Source of the DNA: Streptantibioticus cattleyicolor NRRL 8057 = DSM 46488
Lineage (GTDB): Bacteria > Actinomycetota > Actinomycetes > Streptomycetales > Streptomycetaceae
Direction of reading: 5' to 3'
Assembly (NCBI RefSeq): GCF_000240165.1
Contig: NC_017586.1
Span: forward strand, 3,844,001 to 3,908,000
DNA length: 64,000 nt
The number at the start of each line of letters is the position of its first letter. Positions within the stretch are counted from its first letter, which is position 1. Shown here one piece after another: positions 25,852 through 35,545 of the stretch. Under the pieces are notes generated by a model that ran no database searches, had not been told where the DNA came from, and was given only the letters and a program-made list of their open reading frames with translations. The translations under genes and the position numbers were made by a program.

Positions 25852-26520
25852 TCAGCGGCCGGCGCCGGTCTCCCCGGCGTCCGGCCCGGCCGCGGCCAGG
25901 CTGGCCCACGAACGCATCAGCAGCGCCACCATGTCCACCGCCGTGCGGTCCCCGACCGTTCCGGCCTCGTCGGTGCCCTGGCCCAGGATCTGCTGGATCA
26001 GCAGGCCGTCCTCCAGGCAGTGCACGATCAGCGCGAGCAGCCGGGGGTCGGCGGGCGGGGCGACGCCGCGCCGGGCCAGCTCCCGGACCACGCTCTCGCC
26101 GATCGCCTCGCGTACCAGGCGCTCCCGCTCGGCGAGCAGCGGGCGCAGCTCTGGGTTGCGCAGCGCGTGCAGGAACAGCTCCAGCCGCAGCGAGAGCCAC
26201 TGCGGCTGGTGGCGGGCGCGGGCCCGGTTCCATTCGTGCAGCAGCTGGAGCATCTCCTCGAACGACCCGGCCTCGCGGGCCATCTCGCGTACCTCGTGCA
26301 GTTCCTGCACGGTGCGCTGCCGCAGCAGTTCGAGCACGAGTTCGTTCTTGTCGCCGAAGTTGCCGTAGAAGGCGCCGCGGCTGTAACCGGCGCGTTCGGC
26401 GATCTGCTCCACCGAGGTGCCGCCCACCCCGCGTTCGGCGAAGAGCCCGGCCGCCGCGGCCACCAACTCCTCGCGGGTGCGCCGGCGGCTCTCCTCACGT
26501 GTCAGGCGCTTGCGCGTCAC
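25852..26520 (-). CDS. TetR-family transcriptional regulator
   Basis: About 222 aa. The N-terminal helix-turn-helix (ELVAAAAGLFAERGVGGTSVEQIAERAGYSRGAFYGNFGDKNELV) is clearly TetR. The C-terminal half is a helical ligand domain. The gene diverges from the MFS exporter across about 120 bp that contain an inverted repeat, the usual layout of a TetR repressor controlling efflux. Two tandem GTG codons are possible starts; the second (26520) is preferred because GGAGG lies 4 nt upstream of it, against 1 nt for the first. Confidence 0.92.
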   Translation of the reverse strand: MTRKRLTREESRRRTREELVAAAAGLFAERGVGGTSVEQIAERAGYSRGAFYGNFGDKNELVLELLRQRTVQELHEVREMAREAGSFEEMLQLLHEWNRARARHQPQWLSLRLELFLHALRNPELRPLLAERERLVREAIGESVVRELARRGVAPPADPRLLALIVHCLEDGLLIQQILGQGTDEAGTVGDRTAVDMVALLMRSWASLAAAGPDAGETGAGR

Positions 26521-26565
26521 CACACCTCCAACTCCCCGGCGGACCCTAGCCGTTTGTGCGTTCAG

Positions 26566-26579
26566 ATACAGACCTGTAT
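26566..26579. promoter_or_regulatory. Candidate TetR operator
   Basis: ATACAG-AC-CTGTAT, a perfect 6-bp inverted repeat with a 2-bp centre, sits between the divergent tetR and MFS starts in a short A+T-richer stretch. It could overlap promoters for both genes. Confidence 0.6.
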
Positions 26580-26639
26580 ACGTAGACGAAAGTGTATGTG
26601 GGCTGCCTTCCGGGGCCCGAGGAGTCGAGGAGCACGGCG

Positions 26640-28250
26640 ATGAGCACTACGGTCCCGGCCGATCCGGCCGCCCCCGAGGCGCTGCCCCGGCGCCGGTTAC
26701 ACCTGCTGCTGGCCGCGCTGATGCTGGGCATGCTGCTGGCCGCGCTGGACCAGACGATCGTGGGCACCGCGCTGCCGACCATCGCGGGCAAGCTCGGCGG
26801 CATGCGCGAGTACTCCTGGGTGGTCACCGTCTACCTGCTCGCCACCACGGCCACCACGCCGCTGTACGGCAAGGTCTCCGACCTGTACGGGCGCCGGCCG
26901 GTCTTCCTGTTCTCGATCGGCACGTTCCTGGCCGGCTCGCTGCTGGCCGGGATGGCGCAGAACATGACCGAGCTGATCGCCACCCGGGGCATCCAGGGGG
27001 TGGGCGGCGGCGGCCTGATCACCCTGGCGCTCACCATCGTCTCGGACGTCGTACCGCCCCGGGAACGCGGGCGCTACCAGGGCCTGTTCGGCGCCGTCTT
27101 CGGGATCTCCAGCATCGCCGGGCCCCTGCTGGGCGGCTACTTCGCCCAGTCCGACTGGCGGCTGATCTTCTACCTCAACATCCCGCTCGGCCTGGTCGCC
27201 GCCGCCTTCGCCTGGCGGCTGCTGACCTGGGTGCCGCACCGGCGGCGCAGCCACCGGGTCGACTACCTCGGCGCCTTCCTGCTGGTGGCCGCGGTCTCCT
27301 GCCTGCTGCTGGCGACCTCCTGGGGCGGCCAGGAGTACCCGTGGGGCTCGGCACCGGTCGTCGCCCTGTTCGCGGCGGGCGCGGTGCTCGCGGTGGTCTT
27401 CGTGCTGGCCGAGACCCGGGCCGCCGAACCGATCCTGCCGCTGCGGCTGTTCACCCTGCGCACGGTGACGCTGGCGTGCCTGGCCACCTTCGTCCTCGGC
27501 TGCGCGCTCTTCGGCTCGATCATCTACGTCCCGATGTACCTCCAGGTGGTCAAGGGGGCGTCGCCCACCGCGAGCGGGCTTCAGATGCTGCCGATGATGG
27601 GCGGGATGATCGTCACCTCCACCCTGTCCGGCCGGCTGATCAGCCGCGTCGGCCGCTACAAGTGGTTCCTGGTGACCGGATCGGTCCTGATCGCCGCCGG
27701 GCTGGCGCTGCTGGGACGGCTGGAGACCGGCACCTCGGTGTGGTGGGCCGGGCTCTTCCTGGCGGTGCTCGGGGTGGGCGCCGGGCTGCTGATGCAGCCG
27801 CTGGTGCTCGCCGTGCAGAACGCCGTCGACCTGCGCGACCTGGGCATCGCCACCGCCACCTCGACGTTCTCCCAGTCGCTCGGCGGTTCGTTCGGCACCG
27901 CGGTGCTCGGCGCGGTGCTCTCCACCCGGCTCGCCGAGGCGCTGACGGCCCGGCTGCGGGCGCTGCCCGGTGGTGGCGGATCCGGGGCCGGCGGCGGATC
28001 CGGGCCGGGTACGCTGCTGAAGGACCCGGCCGCCATCGGCCGGCTGCCCGAGGCGGTGCGCTCCGCGGTCCAGCACGCCTTCACCGACGCGCTCCACGTG
28101 CTCTTCGGCACCGGCGCCGCCGTCGCGGTGGTGATGGTCGTGATGACGCTCCTGCTGCCCGACACCCCGCTGCGCGGCACGCCTGCGGCGCCCCCGCCCG
28201 CTCCGGAGCGCGTCCCCGGGCAGCCGGCGGCCGGCCCGGCCGGCCCCTGA
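26640..28250 (+). CDS. DHA2-family MFS drug exporter, 14 TM
   Basis: A 536-aa inner-membrane proton antiporter. Motif A-like GKVSDLYGRRPVF, the ALDQTIVGTALPTIA first helix and the GxxxGPxxGG helix-5 signature place it in the 14-helix EmrB/QacA group. A Gly/Ser-rich stretch (about residues 440-460) precedes the last helix. ATG 26640 has GAGGAG upstream; an upstream in-frame GTG at 26592 would add residues with no homology. It probably exports the cluster product and so confers self-resistance, under control of the divergent TetR. Confidence 0.93.
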   Translation: MSTTVPADPAAPEALPRRRLHLLLAALMLGMLLAALDQTIVGTALPTIAGKLGGMREYSWVVTVYLLATTATTPLYGKVSDLYGRRPVFLFSIGTFLAGSLLAGMAQNMTELIATRGIQGVGGGGLITLALTIVSDVVPPRERGRYQGLFGAVFGISSIAGPLLGGYFAQSDWRLIFYLNIPLGLVAAAFAWRLLTWVPHRRRSHRVDYLGAFLLVAAVSCLLLATSWGGQEYPWGSAPVVALFAAGAVLAVVFVLAETRAAEPILPLRLFTLRTVTLACLATFVLGCALFGSIIYVPMYLQVVKGASPTASGLQMLPMMGGMIVTSTLSGRLISRVGRYKWFLVTGSVLIAAGLALLGRLETGTSVWWAGLFLAVLGVGAGLLMQPLVLAVQNAVDLRDLGIATATSTFSQSLGGSFGTAVLGAVLSTRLAEALTARLRALPGGGGSGAGGGSGPGTLLKDPAAIGRLPEAVRSAVQHAFTDALHVLFGTGAAVAVVMVVMTLLLPDTPLRGTPAAPPPAPERVPGQPAAGPAGP

Positions 28251-28270
28251 GGCGCGGTCGGCCGGACGTG

Positions 28271-28296
28271 GCGGCGGGTCCGGGCGGGCCCGCCGC
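28271..28296 (+). terminator. Hairpin after the MFS gene
   Basis: GCGGCGGG and CCCGCCGC (8-bp stem, 10-nt loop), 20 nt past the MFS stop. Confidence 0.5.
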
Positions 28297-28642
28297 GCGC
28301 GCACGCCGCGGCGTGATTGGCGCCGGTTCCGGCCCTTGTGGCACACTGTCCAAGTTGCTCGGATGAGTGTCGATGCTGCGCGCCTCCCGTCGGGAGGACC
28401 GGAAGCGAGTCCCACGGTACTCGTCGCCCCTTCTCAGGGGCGGAAGTACGGGAATCTTCCGGGAAGCGTGAGCACGACGCCCACCCAGGCACTCGGCGGA
28501 CGACCTCCCCACCTCCCCCTCCCCGGGGTCTTCCCTGTGGAGATTTGCGAGAGGGAGCGCGACACGCCCGACCGCGTGGGTCGGGGAAGCGACGCTTCCG
28601 CCGGGTCCAGAGCGTTACGAGAGACAGGACTACGGAGTAGCC
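28297..28642 (+). promoter_or_regulatory. Promoter and leader region of the S10 ribosomal operon
   Basis: About 350 bp without a gene. A TTGGCG at 28317 and CACACT at 28342 are only weak promoter candidates (19-bp spacer). Within the leader, CCTCCC-GTC-GGGAGG near 28383-28397 and other short G+C stems could fold. CGGAG lies 5 nt before the rpsJ ATG. No protein-binding site can be named. Confidence 0.4.
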
Positions 28643-28951
28643 ATGGCGGGACAGAAGATCCGCATCCGGCTCAAGGCCTACGACCACGAGGTCATCGACT
28701 CCTCGGCGAAGAAGATCGTCGAGACGGTGACGCGTACTGGTGCGCAGGTCGCGGGCCCGGTGCCGCTGCCCACTGAGAAGAACGTGTACTGCGTCATCAA
28801 GTCGCCGCACAAGTACAAGGACTCGCGCGAGCACTTCGAGATGCGTACGCACAAGCGCCTCATCGACATCCTCGACCCCACGCCGAAGACCGTCGACTCG
28901 CTGATGCGTCTCGACCTGCCGGCCGGCGTCGACATCGAGATCAAGCTCTGA
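28643..28951 (+). CDS. rpsJ: 30S ribosomal protein S10
   Basis: A 102-aa protein, full length, with the universal [10 protein letters not shown] start and the [12 protein letters not shown] hairpin. It is a head protein of the 30S subunit and doubles as NusE in antitermination. First gene of the ribosomal superoperon; CGGAG lies just upstream of the ATG. The polyketide cluster ends only about 390 bp upstream. Confidence 0.99.
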   Translation: MAGQKIRIRLKAYDHEVIDSSAKKIVETVTRTGAQVAGPVPLPTEKNVYCVIKSPHKYKDSREHFEMRTHKRLIDILDPTPKTVDSLMRLDLPAGVDIEIKL

Positions 28952-28964
28952 GGTGACGCGCGAG

Positions 28965-29609
28965 ATGGCTAAGCAGATTAAGGGCGTCCTGGGCGAGAAG
29001 CTCGGCATGACCCAGGTCTGGGACGAGAACAACCGTGTCGTTCCGGTGACCGTCGTCAAGGCCGGGCCCTGTGTCGTCACCCAGGTCCGTACCGCCGACA
29101 GCGACGGCTACTCGGCCGTTCAGATCGCCTTCGGTGAGATCGACCCGCGCAAGGTGAACAAGCCCCTCAAGGGCCACTTCTCCAAGGCCGACGTGACCCC
29201 GCGCCGCCACCTGGTCGAGATCCGCACCTCCGACGCCAGCGAGTACACGCTCGGCCAGGAGATCGCCGCGGACGTCTTCGAAGCGGGTGTGAAGGTCGAC
29301 GTCACCGGCAAGAGCAAGGGCAAGGGCTTCGCCGGTGTCATGAAGCGCCACAACTTCGGTGGCCTCGGCGCCGGCCACGGCACCCAGCGCAAGCACCGCT
29401 CGCCGGGTTCCATCGGCGGCTGCGCCACCCCGGGTCGCGTGTTCAAGGGCCTGCGCATGGCGGGCCGCATGGGCAACGAGCGGGTCACCACCCAGAACCT
29501 GACCGTCCACGCCGTTGACGCGGAGAAGGGCCTGCTGCTCATCAAGGGCGCGGTTCCTGGTCCGAACGGCGGCCTCGTCCTGGTCCGTACCGCGGCCAAG
29601 GGGGCCTGA
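28965..29609 (+). CDS. rplC: 50S ribosomal protein L3
   Basis: A 214-aa early assembly protein binding the 3' end of 23S rRNA. The core [16 protein letters not shown]...[11 protein letters not shown] is conserved. The start at 28965 (MAKQIKG) is preferred over the in-frame ACG/GTG region from 28953, because GAGGTGA lies 8 nt upstream and homologues begin here. It is 13 bp after rpsJ. Confidence 0.98.
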   Translation: MAKQIKGVLGEKLGMTQVWDENNRVVPVTVVKAGPCVVTQVRTADSDGYSAVQIAFGEIDPRKVNKPLKGHFSKADVTPRRHLVEIRTSDASEYTLGQEIAADVFEAGVKVDVTGKSKGKGFAGVMKRHNFGGLGAGHGTQRKHRSPGSIGGCATPGRVFKGLRMAGRMGNERVTTQNLTVHAVDAEKGLLLIKGAVPGPNGGLVLVRTAAKGA

Positions 29610-29617
29610 GGTAACCG

Positions 29618-30268
29618 ATGAGCACCATTGACATCCTTTCGCCGGCTGGCGACAAGGCCGGGACCGTCGAGCTCCCCGCGGAGATCTTCGACGCCAAGGT
29701 CAGCGTTCCGCTGATCCACCAGGTCGTCGTCGCCCAGCTCGCGGCTGCCCGTCAGGGCACGCACAAGACCAAGACCCGCGGCGAGGTCCGTGGCGGTGGC
29801 AAGAAGCCGTACCGCCAGAAGGGCACCGGCCGCGCCCGCCAGGGTTCGACCCGCGCGCCGCAGTTCGCCGGCGGTGGCGTCGTGCACGGCCCGGTCCCGC
29901 GCGACTACTCGCAGCGGACCCCCAAGAAGATGATCAAGGCTGCCCTCCGTGGCGCCCTGACCGACCGTGCCCGCCACGACCGCGTCCACGTGGTGACCGG
30001 CGTCGTCGAGGGTTCGGCCCCGTCGACCAAGTCCGCCAAGGCGCTGCTGGGCAAGATCAGCGACCGCAAGAACGTCCTCCTGGTCGTCGAGCGGGCCGAC
30101 GAGGTCGCGTGGCTCTCCGCCCGCAACCTGCCCCAGGTCCACATCCTGGAGGCCGGTCAGCTCAACGCTTACGACGTCCTCGTCTCCGACGACGTGGTCT
30201 TCACCAAGGACGCCTTCGACCGCTTCACCGGTGCCGGCGCCGCCGAATCCGAAGGGAGCGCCGCCTGA
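29618..30268 (+). CDS. rplD: 50S ribosomal protein L4
   Basis: A 216-aa protein with the extended loop ([26 protein letters not shown]) that reaches into the exit tunnel, where macrolide-resistance mutations occur; this loop is wild type. Its stop overlaps the rplW start. In E. coli L4 represses its own operon; no such site could be identified here. Confidence 0.99.
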   Translation: MSTIDILSPAGDKAGTVELPAEIFDAKVSVPLIHQVVVAQLAAARQGTHKTKTRGEVRGGGKKPYRQKGTGRARQGSTRAPQFAGGGVVHGPVPRDYSQRTPKKMIKAALRGALTDRARHDRVHVVTGVVEGSAPSTKSAKALLGKISDRKNVLLVVERADEVAWLSARNLPQVHILEAGQLNAYDVLVSDDVVFTKDAFDRFTGAGAAESEGSAA

Positions 30269-30594
30269 TGACTGAGGCGACCGTTGCCACCAGCAAGACC
30301 TTCACGGACCCCCGTGACGTTCTGCTCAAGCCGGTGGTTTCCGAGAAGAGCTACGCGCTGCTCGACGAGAACAAGTACACCTTCATCGTCGACCCGCGTG
30401 CCAACAAGACCCAGATCAAGCAGGCCGTCGAGACGGTCTTCTCGGTCAAGGTCACCGGGGTCAACACGATCAACCGGCAGGGCAAGCGCAAGCGCACCCG
30501 CACCGGTTTCGGCAAGCGCAAGGACACCAAGCGCGCCATCGTGACCCTCGCCGAGGGCGACCGTATCGACATCTTCGGCGGCCCGGTCTCCTAA
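30268..30594 (+). CDS. rplW: 50S ribosomal protein L23
   Basis: A 108-aa exit-site protein, the docking point for trigger factor and SRP. It has [37 protein letters not shown] overlaps the rplD stop (TGATG), indicating coupled translation; GAAGGGAG lies upstream inside rplD. Confidence 0.98.
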   Translation: MTEATVATSKTFTDPRDVLLKPVVSEKSYALLDENKYTFIVDPRANKTQIKQAVETVFSVKVTGVNTINRQGKRKRTRTGFGKRKDTKRAIVTLAEGDRIDIFGGPVS

Positions 30595-30607
30595 CGGAGT
30601 CCGGACC

Positions 30608-30621
30608 GTCCGATATCGGAC
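30608..30621. promoter_or_regulatory. Perfect palindrome in the rplW-rplB spacer
   Basis: GTCCGATATCGGAC, a 14-bp perfect palindrome, lies in the 39-bp spacer about 12 nt before the rplB ATG and directly upstream of its GAGG. It could be a protein site or a small RNA stem. Confidence 0.4.
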
Positions 30622-30633
30622 GAGGACTGAGAA

Positions 30634-31470
30634 ATGGGTATCCGCAAGTACAAGCCGACGACCCCGGGCCGTCGTGGCTCATCCGTCGCCGACTTCGTCG
30701 AGATCACGCGGTCCACGCCGGAGAAGTCGCTGGTCCGCCCGCTGCACAGCAAGGGCGGCCGTAACAACGCCGGTCGTGTGACCGTTCGCCACCAGGGCGG
30801 TGGCCACAAGCGCGCCTACCGCGTGATCGACTTCCGTCGTCACGACAAGGACGGCGTGCCGGCCAAGGTCGCGCACATCGAGTACGACCCCAACCGCACC
30901 GCGCGCATCGCGCTCCTGCACTACGCGGACGGCGAGAAGCGCTACATCCTCGCCCCGGCCCGCCTGAACCAGGGCGACCGGATCGAGAACGGCCCCGGCG
31001 CCGACATCAAGCCGGGCAACAACCTCCCGCTGCGGAACATCCCGGTGGGTACCGTGATCCACGCCATCGAGCTGCGCCCCGGCGGCGGAGCGAAGATCGC
31101 CCGGTCCGCCGGCTCTTCGGTCCAGCTGCTGGCCAAGGAGGGCTCCTACGCCCACCTGCGCATGCCCTCCGGCGAGGTCCGGCTGGTCGACATCCGCTGC
31201 CGCGCCACCGTCGGCGAGGTCGGCAACGCCGAGCAGTCGAACATCAACTGGGGCAAGGCCGGCCGTATGCGCTGGAAGGGCGTCCGCCCGACCGTTCGTG
31301 GTGTCGCGATGAACCCGGTGGACCACCCGCACGGTGGTGGTGAGGGCAAGACCTCCGGTGGCCGCCACCCGGTCAGCCCGTGGGGTCAGAAGGAAGGACG
31401 GACTCGCCGGCCGAAGAAGGCCAGCGACAAGCTCATCGTCCGCCGCCGCAAGACGAACAAGAAGCGCTAG
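30634..31470 (+). CDS. rplB: 50S ribosomal protein L2
   Basis: A 278-aa protein near the peptidyltransferase centre. The [13 protein letters not shown] loop with the essential His is intact, as is the basic C-terminus (RRRKTNKKR). GAGG lies 8 nt before the ATG. It is preceded by a palindromic spacer and followed by rpsS after 12 bp. Confidence 0.99.
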   Translation: MGIRKYKPTTPGRRGSSVADFVEITRSTPEKSLVRPLHSKGGRNNAGRVTVRHQGGGHKRAYRVIDFRRHDKDGVPAKVAHIEYDPNRTARIALLHYADGEKRYILAPARLNQGDRIENGPGADIKPGNNLPLRNIPVGTVIHAIELRPGGGAKIARSAGSSVQLLAKEGSYAHLRMPSGEVRLVDIRCRATVGEVGNAEQSNINWGKAGRMRWKGVRPTVRGVAMNPVDHPHGGGEGKTSGGRHPVSPWGQKEGRTRRPKKASDKLIVRRRKTNKKR

Positions 31471-31482
31471 GAGCAGGTTTAG

Positions 31483-31764
31483 ATGCCGCGCAGTCTGAAG
31501 AAGGGGCCGTTCGTCGACGACCACCTCATCAAGAAGGTGGACACGCAGAACGAAGCCGGCACCAAGAACGTCATCAAGACCTGGTCCCGTCGCTCGATGA
31601 TCGTCCCGGCCATGCTGGGCCACACCATCGCGGTGCACAACGGCAAGACCCACATTCCGGTGTTCGTCACCGAGTCGATGGTCGGCCACAAGCTCGGCGA
31701 GTTCGCGCCGACCCGCACCTTCCGCGGCCACGAGAAGGACGACCGTAAGTCGCGTCGTCGCTGA
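31483..31764 (+). CDS. rpsS: 30S ribosomal protein S19
   Basis: A 93-aa head protein next to S13 that binds 16S rRNA. It has the usual [15 protein letters not shown] start and [21 protein letters not shown] overlaps the rplB stop. Confidence 0.99.
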   Translation: MPRSLKKGPFVDDHLIKKVDTQNEAGTKNVIKTWSRRSMIVPAMLGHTIAVHNGKTHIPVFVTESMVGHKLGEFAPTRTFRGHEKDDRKSRRR

Positions 31765-31809
31765 TCTGCGGAAAGAGCGAAGACTATGACTGACACCGAA
31801 GGGACAACC

Positions 31810-32157
31810 ATGGAAGCCAGGGCCCAGGCGCGGTACATCCGCGTCACGCCCATGAAGGCCCGCCGCGTGGTGGACCTCATCCGTGGCCTCGACGCCACGG
31901 AGGCTCAGGCGGTCCTGCGATTCGCTCCGCAGGCCGCGAGCGTGCCGGTCGGCAAGGTGCTGGACAGCGCCATCGCCAACGCCGCGCACAACTACAACCA
32001 CACCGACGCCGGCTCGCTTTACGTGAGCGAGGCGTACGTGGACGAGGGCCCGACCCTGAAGCGGTTCCGCCCGCGTGCCCAGGGCCGTGCCTACCGGATC
32101 CGCAAGCGCACCAGCCACATCACCGTGGTCGTCGCCAGCAAGGAAGGGACCCGGTAA
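31810..32157 (+). CDS. rplV: 50S ribosomal protein L22
   Basis: A 115-aa tunnel-wall protein with a wild-type beta-hairpin ([31 protein letters not shown]). The start at 31810 ([14 protein letters not shown]) fits homologues and has AGGG 7 nt upstream; an in-frame ATG at 31786 would add eight residues. The stop overlaps the rpsC start (TAATG). Confidence 0.96.
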   Translation: MEARAQARYIRVTPMKARRVVDLIRGLDATEAQAVLRFAPQAASVPVGKVLDSAIANAAHNYNHTDAGSLYVSEAYVDEGPTLKRFRPRAQGRAYRIRKRTSHITVVVASKEGTR

Positions 32158-32981
32158 TGGGCCAGAAGGTTAACCCGCACGGGTTCCGGCTCGGTGTGAC
32201 CACGGACTTCAAGTCCCGCTGGTACGCCGACAAGCTGTACAAGGACTACGTCAAGGAAGACGTCGCCATCCGCCGGATGATGACGCAGGGCATGGAGCGG
32301 GCCGGCATCTCCAAGGTGGAGATCGAGCGCACCCGCGACCGCGTCCGCGTCGACATCCACACCGCCCGGCCGGGCATCGTCATCGGCCGCCGCGGCGCGG
32401 AGGCCGACCGCATCCGTGGCGACCTGGAGAAGCTCACCGGCAAGCAGGTGCAGCTCAACATCCTCGAGGTCAAGAACCCGGAGACCGACGCTCAGCTGGT
32501 GGCCCAGGCCGTCGCCGAGCAGCTCGCCTCCCGCGTCTCCTTCCGTCGTGCCATGCGCAAGAGCATGCAGGGCACCATGAAGGCCGGCGCCAAGGGCATC
32601 AAGATCCAGTGCGGTGGCCGTCTCGGCGGCGCCGAGATGTCCCGGTCGGAGTTCTACCGCGAGGGCCGGGTTCCGCTGCACACCCTGCGGGCCAACGTGG
32701 ACTACGGCTTCTTCGAGGCCAAGACCACCTTCGGCCGCATCGGCGTCAAGGTGTGGATCTACAAGGGCGACGTGAAGAACCTCGCCGAGGTCCGCGCCGA
32801 AGGTGCCGCCGCCCGCGCCGGCAACCGCCCGGCCCGTGGTGGCAACGAGCGTCCGCAGCGCCGCGGTGGCGAGCGCGGCGGCCGTGGCCGTCGTCCTCAG
32901 TCGGCTGAGGCCCAGGCTCCCAAGGCCGAGGCTCCCGCCGTCGAGGCTCCGGCCGCGGAGACCCCCGGAACGGAGGCCTGA
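32157..32981 (+). CDS. rpsC: 30S ribosomal protein S3
   Basis: A 274-aa protein of the mRNA entry site. The KH domain has [18 protein letters not shown], followed by the C-terminal S3 domain. A 50-residue Arg/Gly then Ala/Pro/Glu-rich tail (from about residue 220) is the actinobacterial extension. It overlaps the rplV stop by one base. Confidence 0.99.
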   Translation: MGQKVNPHGFRLGVTTDFKSRWYADKLYKDYVKEDVAIRRMMTQGMERAGISKVEIERTRDRVRVDIHTARPGIVIGRRGAEADRIRGDLEKLTGKQVQLNILEVKNPETDAQLVAQAVAEQLASRVSFRRAMRKSMQGTMKAGAKGIKIQCGGRLGGAEMSRSEFYREGRVPLHTLRANVDYGFFEAKTTFGRIGVKVWIYKGDVKNLAEVRAEGAAARAGNRPARGGNERPQRRGGERGGRGRRPQSAEAQAPKAEAPAVEAPAAETPGTEA

Positions 32982-32986
32982 CCCCC

Positions 32987-33406
32987 ATGCTGATCCCTCG
33001 TAGGGTCAAGCACCGCAAGCAGCACCACCCGAAGCGCTCCGGCATGGCCAAGGGCGGCACCGAGCTGGCGTTCGGTGAGTTCGGGATCCAGGCCGTCACC
33101 CCGGCCTACGTGACCAACCGGCAGATCGAGTCCGCTCGTATCGCCATCACGCGTCACATCCGCCGTGGCGGCAAGGTGTGGATCAACATCTACCCGGACC
33201 GTCCGCTGACCAAGAAGCCCGCCGAGACCCGCATGGGTTCCGGTAAGGGTTCGCCCGAGTGGTGGGTCGCGAACGTCAAGCCCGGTCGGGTGATGTTCGA
33301 GCTGTCTTTCCCGAACGAGAAGGTTGCCCGGGAGGCGCTGACCCGCGCTGCCCACAAGCTTCCGATGAAGTGCCGGATCGTCCGGCGCGAGGCAGGTGAG
33401 TCGTGA
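32987..33406 (+). CDS. rplP: 50S ribosomal protein L16
   Basis: A 139-aa A-site protein that starts [15 protein letters not shown] and contains the conserved [22 protein letters not shown]. The ribosome binding site GGAGG is inside the rpsC end. The stop shares its last base with the rpmC ATG. Confidence 0.99.
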   Translation: MLIPRRVKHRKQHHPKRSGMAKGGTELAFGEFGIQAVTPAYVTNRQIESARIAITRHIRRGGKVWINIYPDRPLTKKPAETRMGSGKGSPEWWVANVKPGRVMFELSFPNEKVAREALTRAAHKLPMKCRIVRREAGES

Positions 33407-33630
33407 TGGCGGCCGGTACCAAGGCGACCGAGCTGCGCGAGCTGGGTGACGAGGAACTCCTCGGCAAGCTCCGCGAGGCCAAGGAGGAGCTGTTCAACCT
33501 CCGCTTCCAGGCGGCCACCGGACAGCTTGAGAACAACAGCCGGCTCAAGGTCGTCCGCAAGGACATCGCCCGGATCTACACCCTGATGCGGGAGCGCGAG
33601 CTCGGCATCGAGACGGTGGAGAGCGCCTGA
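33406..33630 (+). CDS. rpmC: 50S ribosomal protein L29
   Basis: A 74-aa helical protein at the tunnel exit with [21 protein letters not shown] 33406 (TGATG overlap with rplP) is preferred over the GTG one codon earlier. The stop overlaps rpsQ. Confidence 0.97.
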   Translation: MAAGTKATELRELGDEELLGKLREAKEELFNLRFQAATGQLENNSRLKVVRKDIARIYTLMRERELGIETVESA

Positions 33631-33914
33631 TGAGCGAGAAGAATGTGACTGAGGCAAAGCAGGAGCGCGGCTTCCGCAAGACCCGTGAGGGTCTGGTCGT
33701 CAGCGACAAGATGGACAAGACCGTCGTCGTCGCCGTCGAGGACCGCGTCAAGCACGCGCTGTACGGCAAGGTCATCCGCCGTACCAACAAGCTCAAGGCG
33801 CACGACGAGCAGAACGCCGCGGGTGTCGGCGACCGCGTCCTCCTGATGGAGACCCGGCCGCTGTCCGCGACCAAGCGCTGGCGCGTCGTCGAGATCCTCG
33901 AGAAGGCCAAGTAA
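33630..33914 (+). CDS. rpsQ: 30S ribosomal protein S17
   Basis: A 94-aa OB-fold primary 16S-binding protein containing [15 protein letters not shown] and [17 protein letters not shown]. Its start overlaps the rpmC stop. It is followed by about 100 bp with two strong hairpins before rplN. Confidence 0.99.
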   Translation: MSEKNVTEAKQERGFRKTREGLVVSDKMDKTVVVAVEDRVKHALYGKVIRRTNKLKAHDEQNAAGVGDRVLLMETRPLSATKRWRVVEILEKAK

Positions 33915-33916
33915 TC

Positions 33917-33938
33917 CCTGAGGGAGCCTTCCCTCAGG
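33917..33938 (+). promoter_or_regulatory. Hairpin after rpsQ
   Basis: A perfect 9-bp stem (CCTGAGGGA/TCCCTCAGG, loop GCCT) begins 2 nt past the rpsQ stop. It is a candidate attenuator or partial terminator within the superoperon. Confidence 0.6.
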
Positions 33939-33960
33939 ACCGTTCCGTCAGGCTCGGTGT

Positions 33961-33983
33961 GGGAGCCGCGTTCCGCGGCTCCC
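33961..33983 (+). promoter_or_regulatory. Second hairpin between rpsQ and rplN
   Basis: A perfect 10-bp stem (GGGAGCCGCG/CGCGGCTCCC, loop TTC) about 35 nt before the rplN start. With the preceding hairpin it marks the S10/spc operon boundary and may be a processing or attenuation site. Confidence 0.6.
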
Positions 33984-34017
33984 CGCCGGGAACCGACGCG
34001 ACAATCAGGAGATAGAC

Positions 34018-34386
34018 GTGATCCAGCAGGAGTCGCGGCTGCGGGTCGCCGACAACACTGGTGCCAAGGAGATCCTTTGCATCCGTGTTCTCGGTGGCTC
34101 CGGTCGCCGCTACGCGGGAATCGGTGACGTCATCGTCGCCACTGTCAAGGACGCGATCCCCGGTGGCAACGTGAAGAAGGGCGAGGTCGTCAAGGCGGTC
34201 GTCGTCCGGACCGTCAAGGAGCGGCGCCGGCCCGACGGCTCGTACATCCGCTTCGACGAGAACGCCGCCGTCATCCTCAAGAACGACGGCGAGCCCCGCG
34301 GTACCCGCATCTTCGGTCCCGTGGGCCGGGAGCTGCGCGAGAAGAAGTTCATGAAGATCATCTCGCTGGCGCCGGAGGTGCTGTAA
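34018..34386 (+). CDS. rplN: 50S ribosomal protein L14
   Basis: A 122-aa highly conserved protein of the factor-binding side of 50S ([28 protein letters not shown]). GTG start with AGGAG 6 nt upstream. First gene of the spc part, after a 103-bp hairpin-bearing spacer. Confidence 0.99.
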   Translation: MIQQESRLRVADNTGAKEILCIRVLGGSGRRYAGIGDVIVATVKDAIPGGNVKKGEVVKAVVVRTVKERRRPDGSYIRFDENAAVILKNDGEPRGTRIFGPVGRELREKKFMKIISLAPEVL

Positions 34387-34389
34387 CCG

Positions 34390-34713
34390 ATGAAGATCAA
34401 GAAGGGCGACCTGGTTCAGGTCATCACCGGCAAGGACAAGGGCAAGCAGGGCAAGGTCATCCAGGCCTTCCCGCGCGAGGACCGCGTCCTGGTCGAGGGT
34501 GTCAACCGGGTCAAGAAGCACACCAAGGTCGGCCAGACCGCGCGTGGGTCGAAGACCGGCGGCATTGTGACCACCGAGGCCCCCATCCACGTCAGCAACG
34601 TGTCGCTGGTCGTGGAGAAGGACGGCAAGAAGGTCGTCACCCGCGTCGGCTACCGCTTCGACGAGGAAGGCAACAAGATCCGCGTTGCCAAGCGGACCGG
34701 TGAGGACATCTGA
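34390..34713 (+). CDS. rplX: 50S ribosomal protein L24
   Basis: A 107-aa KOW-domain assembly-initiator protein ([20 protein letters not shown]). It starts 3 bp after rplN and overlaps rplE by one base. Confidence 0.99.
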   Translation: MKIKKGDLVQVITGKDKGKQGKVIQAFPREDRVLVEGVNRVKKHTKVGQTARGSKTGGIVTTEAPIHVSNVSLVVEKDGKKVVTRVGYRFDEEGNKIRVAKRTGEDI

Positions 34714-35273
34714 TGACTGCCACCACCACCACGCCGCGCCTCAAGCAGCGCTACCGCGAGGAGATCGCGGGCAAGCTGCGTGACGAGTTCGGCTACGAGA
34801 ACGTCATGCAGATCCCGGGTCTGACCAAGATCGTGGTCAACATGGGTGTCGGCGACGCCGCTCGCGACTCCAAGCTGATCGAGGGCGCCATCCGCGACCT
34901 CGCCACGATTACCGGCCAGAAGCCCGCGGTCACCAAGGCCCGCAAGTCCATCGCGCAGTTCAAGCTCCGCGAGGGCCAGCCGATCGGTGCCCACGTCACC
35001 CTGCGCGGTGACCGCATGTGGGAGTTCCTGGACCGCCTGCTGTCGCTCGCGCTGCCGCGCATCCGCGACTTCCGCGGTCTGTCGCCGAAGCAGTTCGACG
35101 GCCGTGGCAACTACACCTTCGGTCTCACCGAGCAGGTCATGTTCCACGAGATCGACCAGGACAAGATCGACCGCGTCCGGGGTATGGACATCACCGTGGT
35201 GACCACGGCGACCAACGACGACGAGGGCCGCGCCCTCCTGCGTCACCTCGGCTTCCCGTTCAAGGAGGCGTGA
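34713..35273 (+). CDS. rplE: 50S ribosomal protein L5
   Basis: A 186-aa 5S rRNA-binding protein of the central protuberance, with [14 protein letters not shown] and [11 protein letters not shown]. The ribosome binding site for rpsN (GGAGG) lies in its last codons. Confidence 0.99.
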   Translation: MTATTTTPRLKQRYREEIAGKLRDEFGYENVMQIPGLTKIVVNMGVGDAARDSKLIEGAIRDLATITGQKPAVTKARKSIAQFKLREGQPIGAHVTLRGDRMWEFLDRLLSLALPRIRDFRGLSPKQFDGRGNYTFGLTEQVMFHEIDQDKIDRVRGMDITVVTTATNDDEGRALLRHLGFPFKEA

Positions 35274-35276
35274 GCC

Positions 35277-35462
35277 GTGGCGAAGAAGGCTCTCATTGCC
35301 AAGGCCGCCCGCAAGCCGAAGTTCAGCGTGCGTGCCTACACCCGCTGCCAGCGCTGCGGTCGTCCGCACTCCGTGTACCGCAAGTTCGGCCTGTGCCGCG
35401 TGTGCCTTCGTGAGATGGCGCACCGCGGTGAGCTGCCGGGCGTGACCAAGAGCTCCTGGTAA
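35277..35462 (+). CDS. rpsN: 30S ribosomal protein S14, zinc-binding type
   Basis: A 61-aa short, Zn-dependent form: CQRC and CRVC supply four Cys ligands. GTG start 3 bp after rplE. Streptomycetes often have a Cys-free S14 elsewhere, used under zinc starvation; that gene is not in this window. Confidence 0.98.
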   Translation: MAKKALIAKAARKPKFSVRAYTRCQRCGRPHSVYRKFGLCRVCLREMAHRGELPGVTKSSW

Positions 35463-35491
35463 CCACCCGGCGCTCCCGGCACGGATGGACG

Positions 35492-35545
35492 GCGGGCGGC
35501 CCGACCCCTCGGCTCGCGTAGAGTAGAGGGGTTGGGCGCCCGCCG
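35492..35545 (+). promoter_or_regulatory. Long stem-loop in the rpsN-rpsH spacer
   Basis: Arms 35492-35510 and 35528-35545 pair over about 18 bp with one bulge and one wobble; the 17-nt loop contains GTAGAGT, a -10-like hexamer. The spacer is 221 bp, the longest inside the spc genes. It may be a regulatory leader for rpsH onward or a promoter that lies in a cruciform-prone site. Confidence 0.5.

Noticed and set aside
32815-32980. Ala/Pro/Glu-rich rpsC tail as a frameshift artefact
   Set aside because: Such tails are normal for actinobacterial S3 and the codon pattern stays consistent to the stop.
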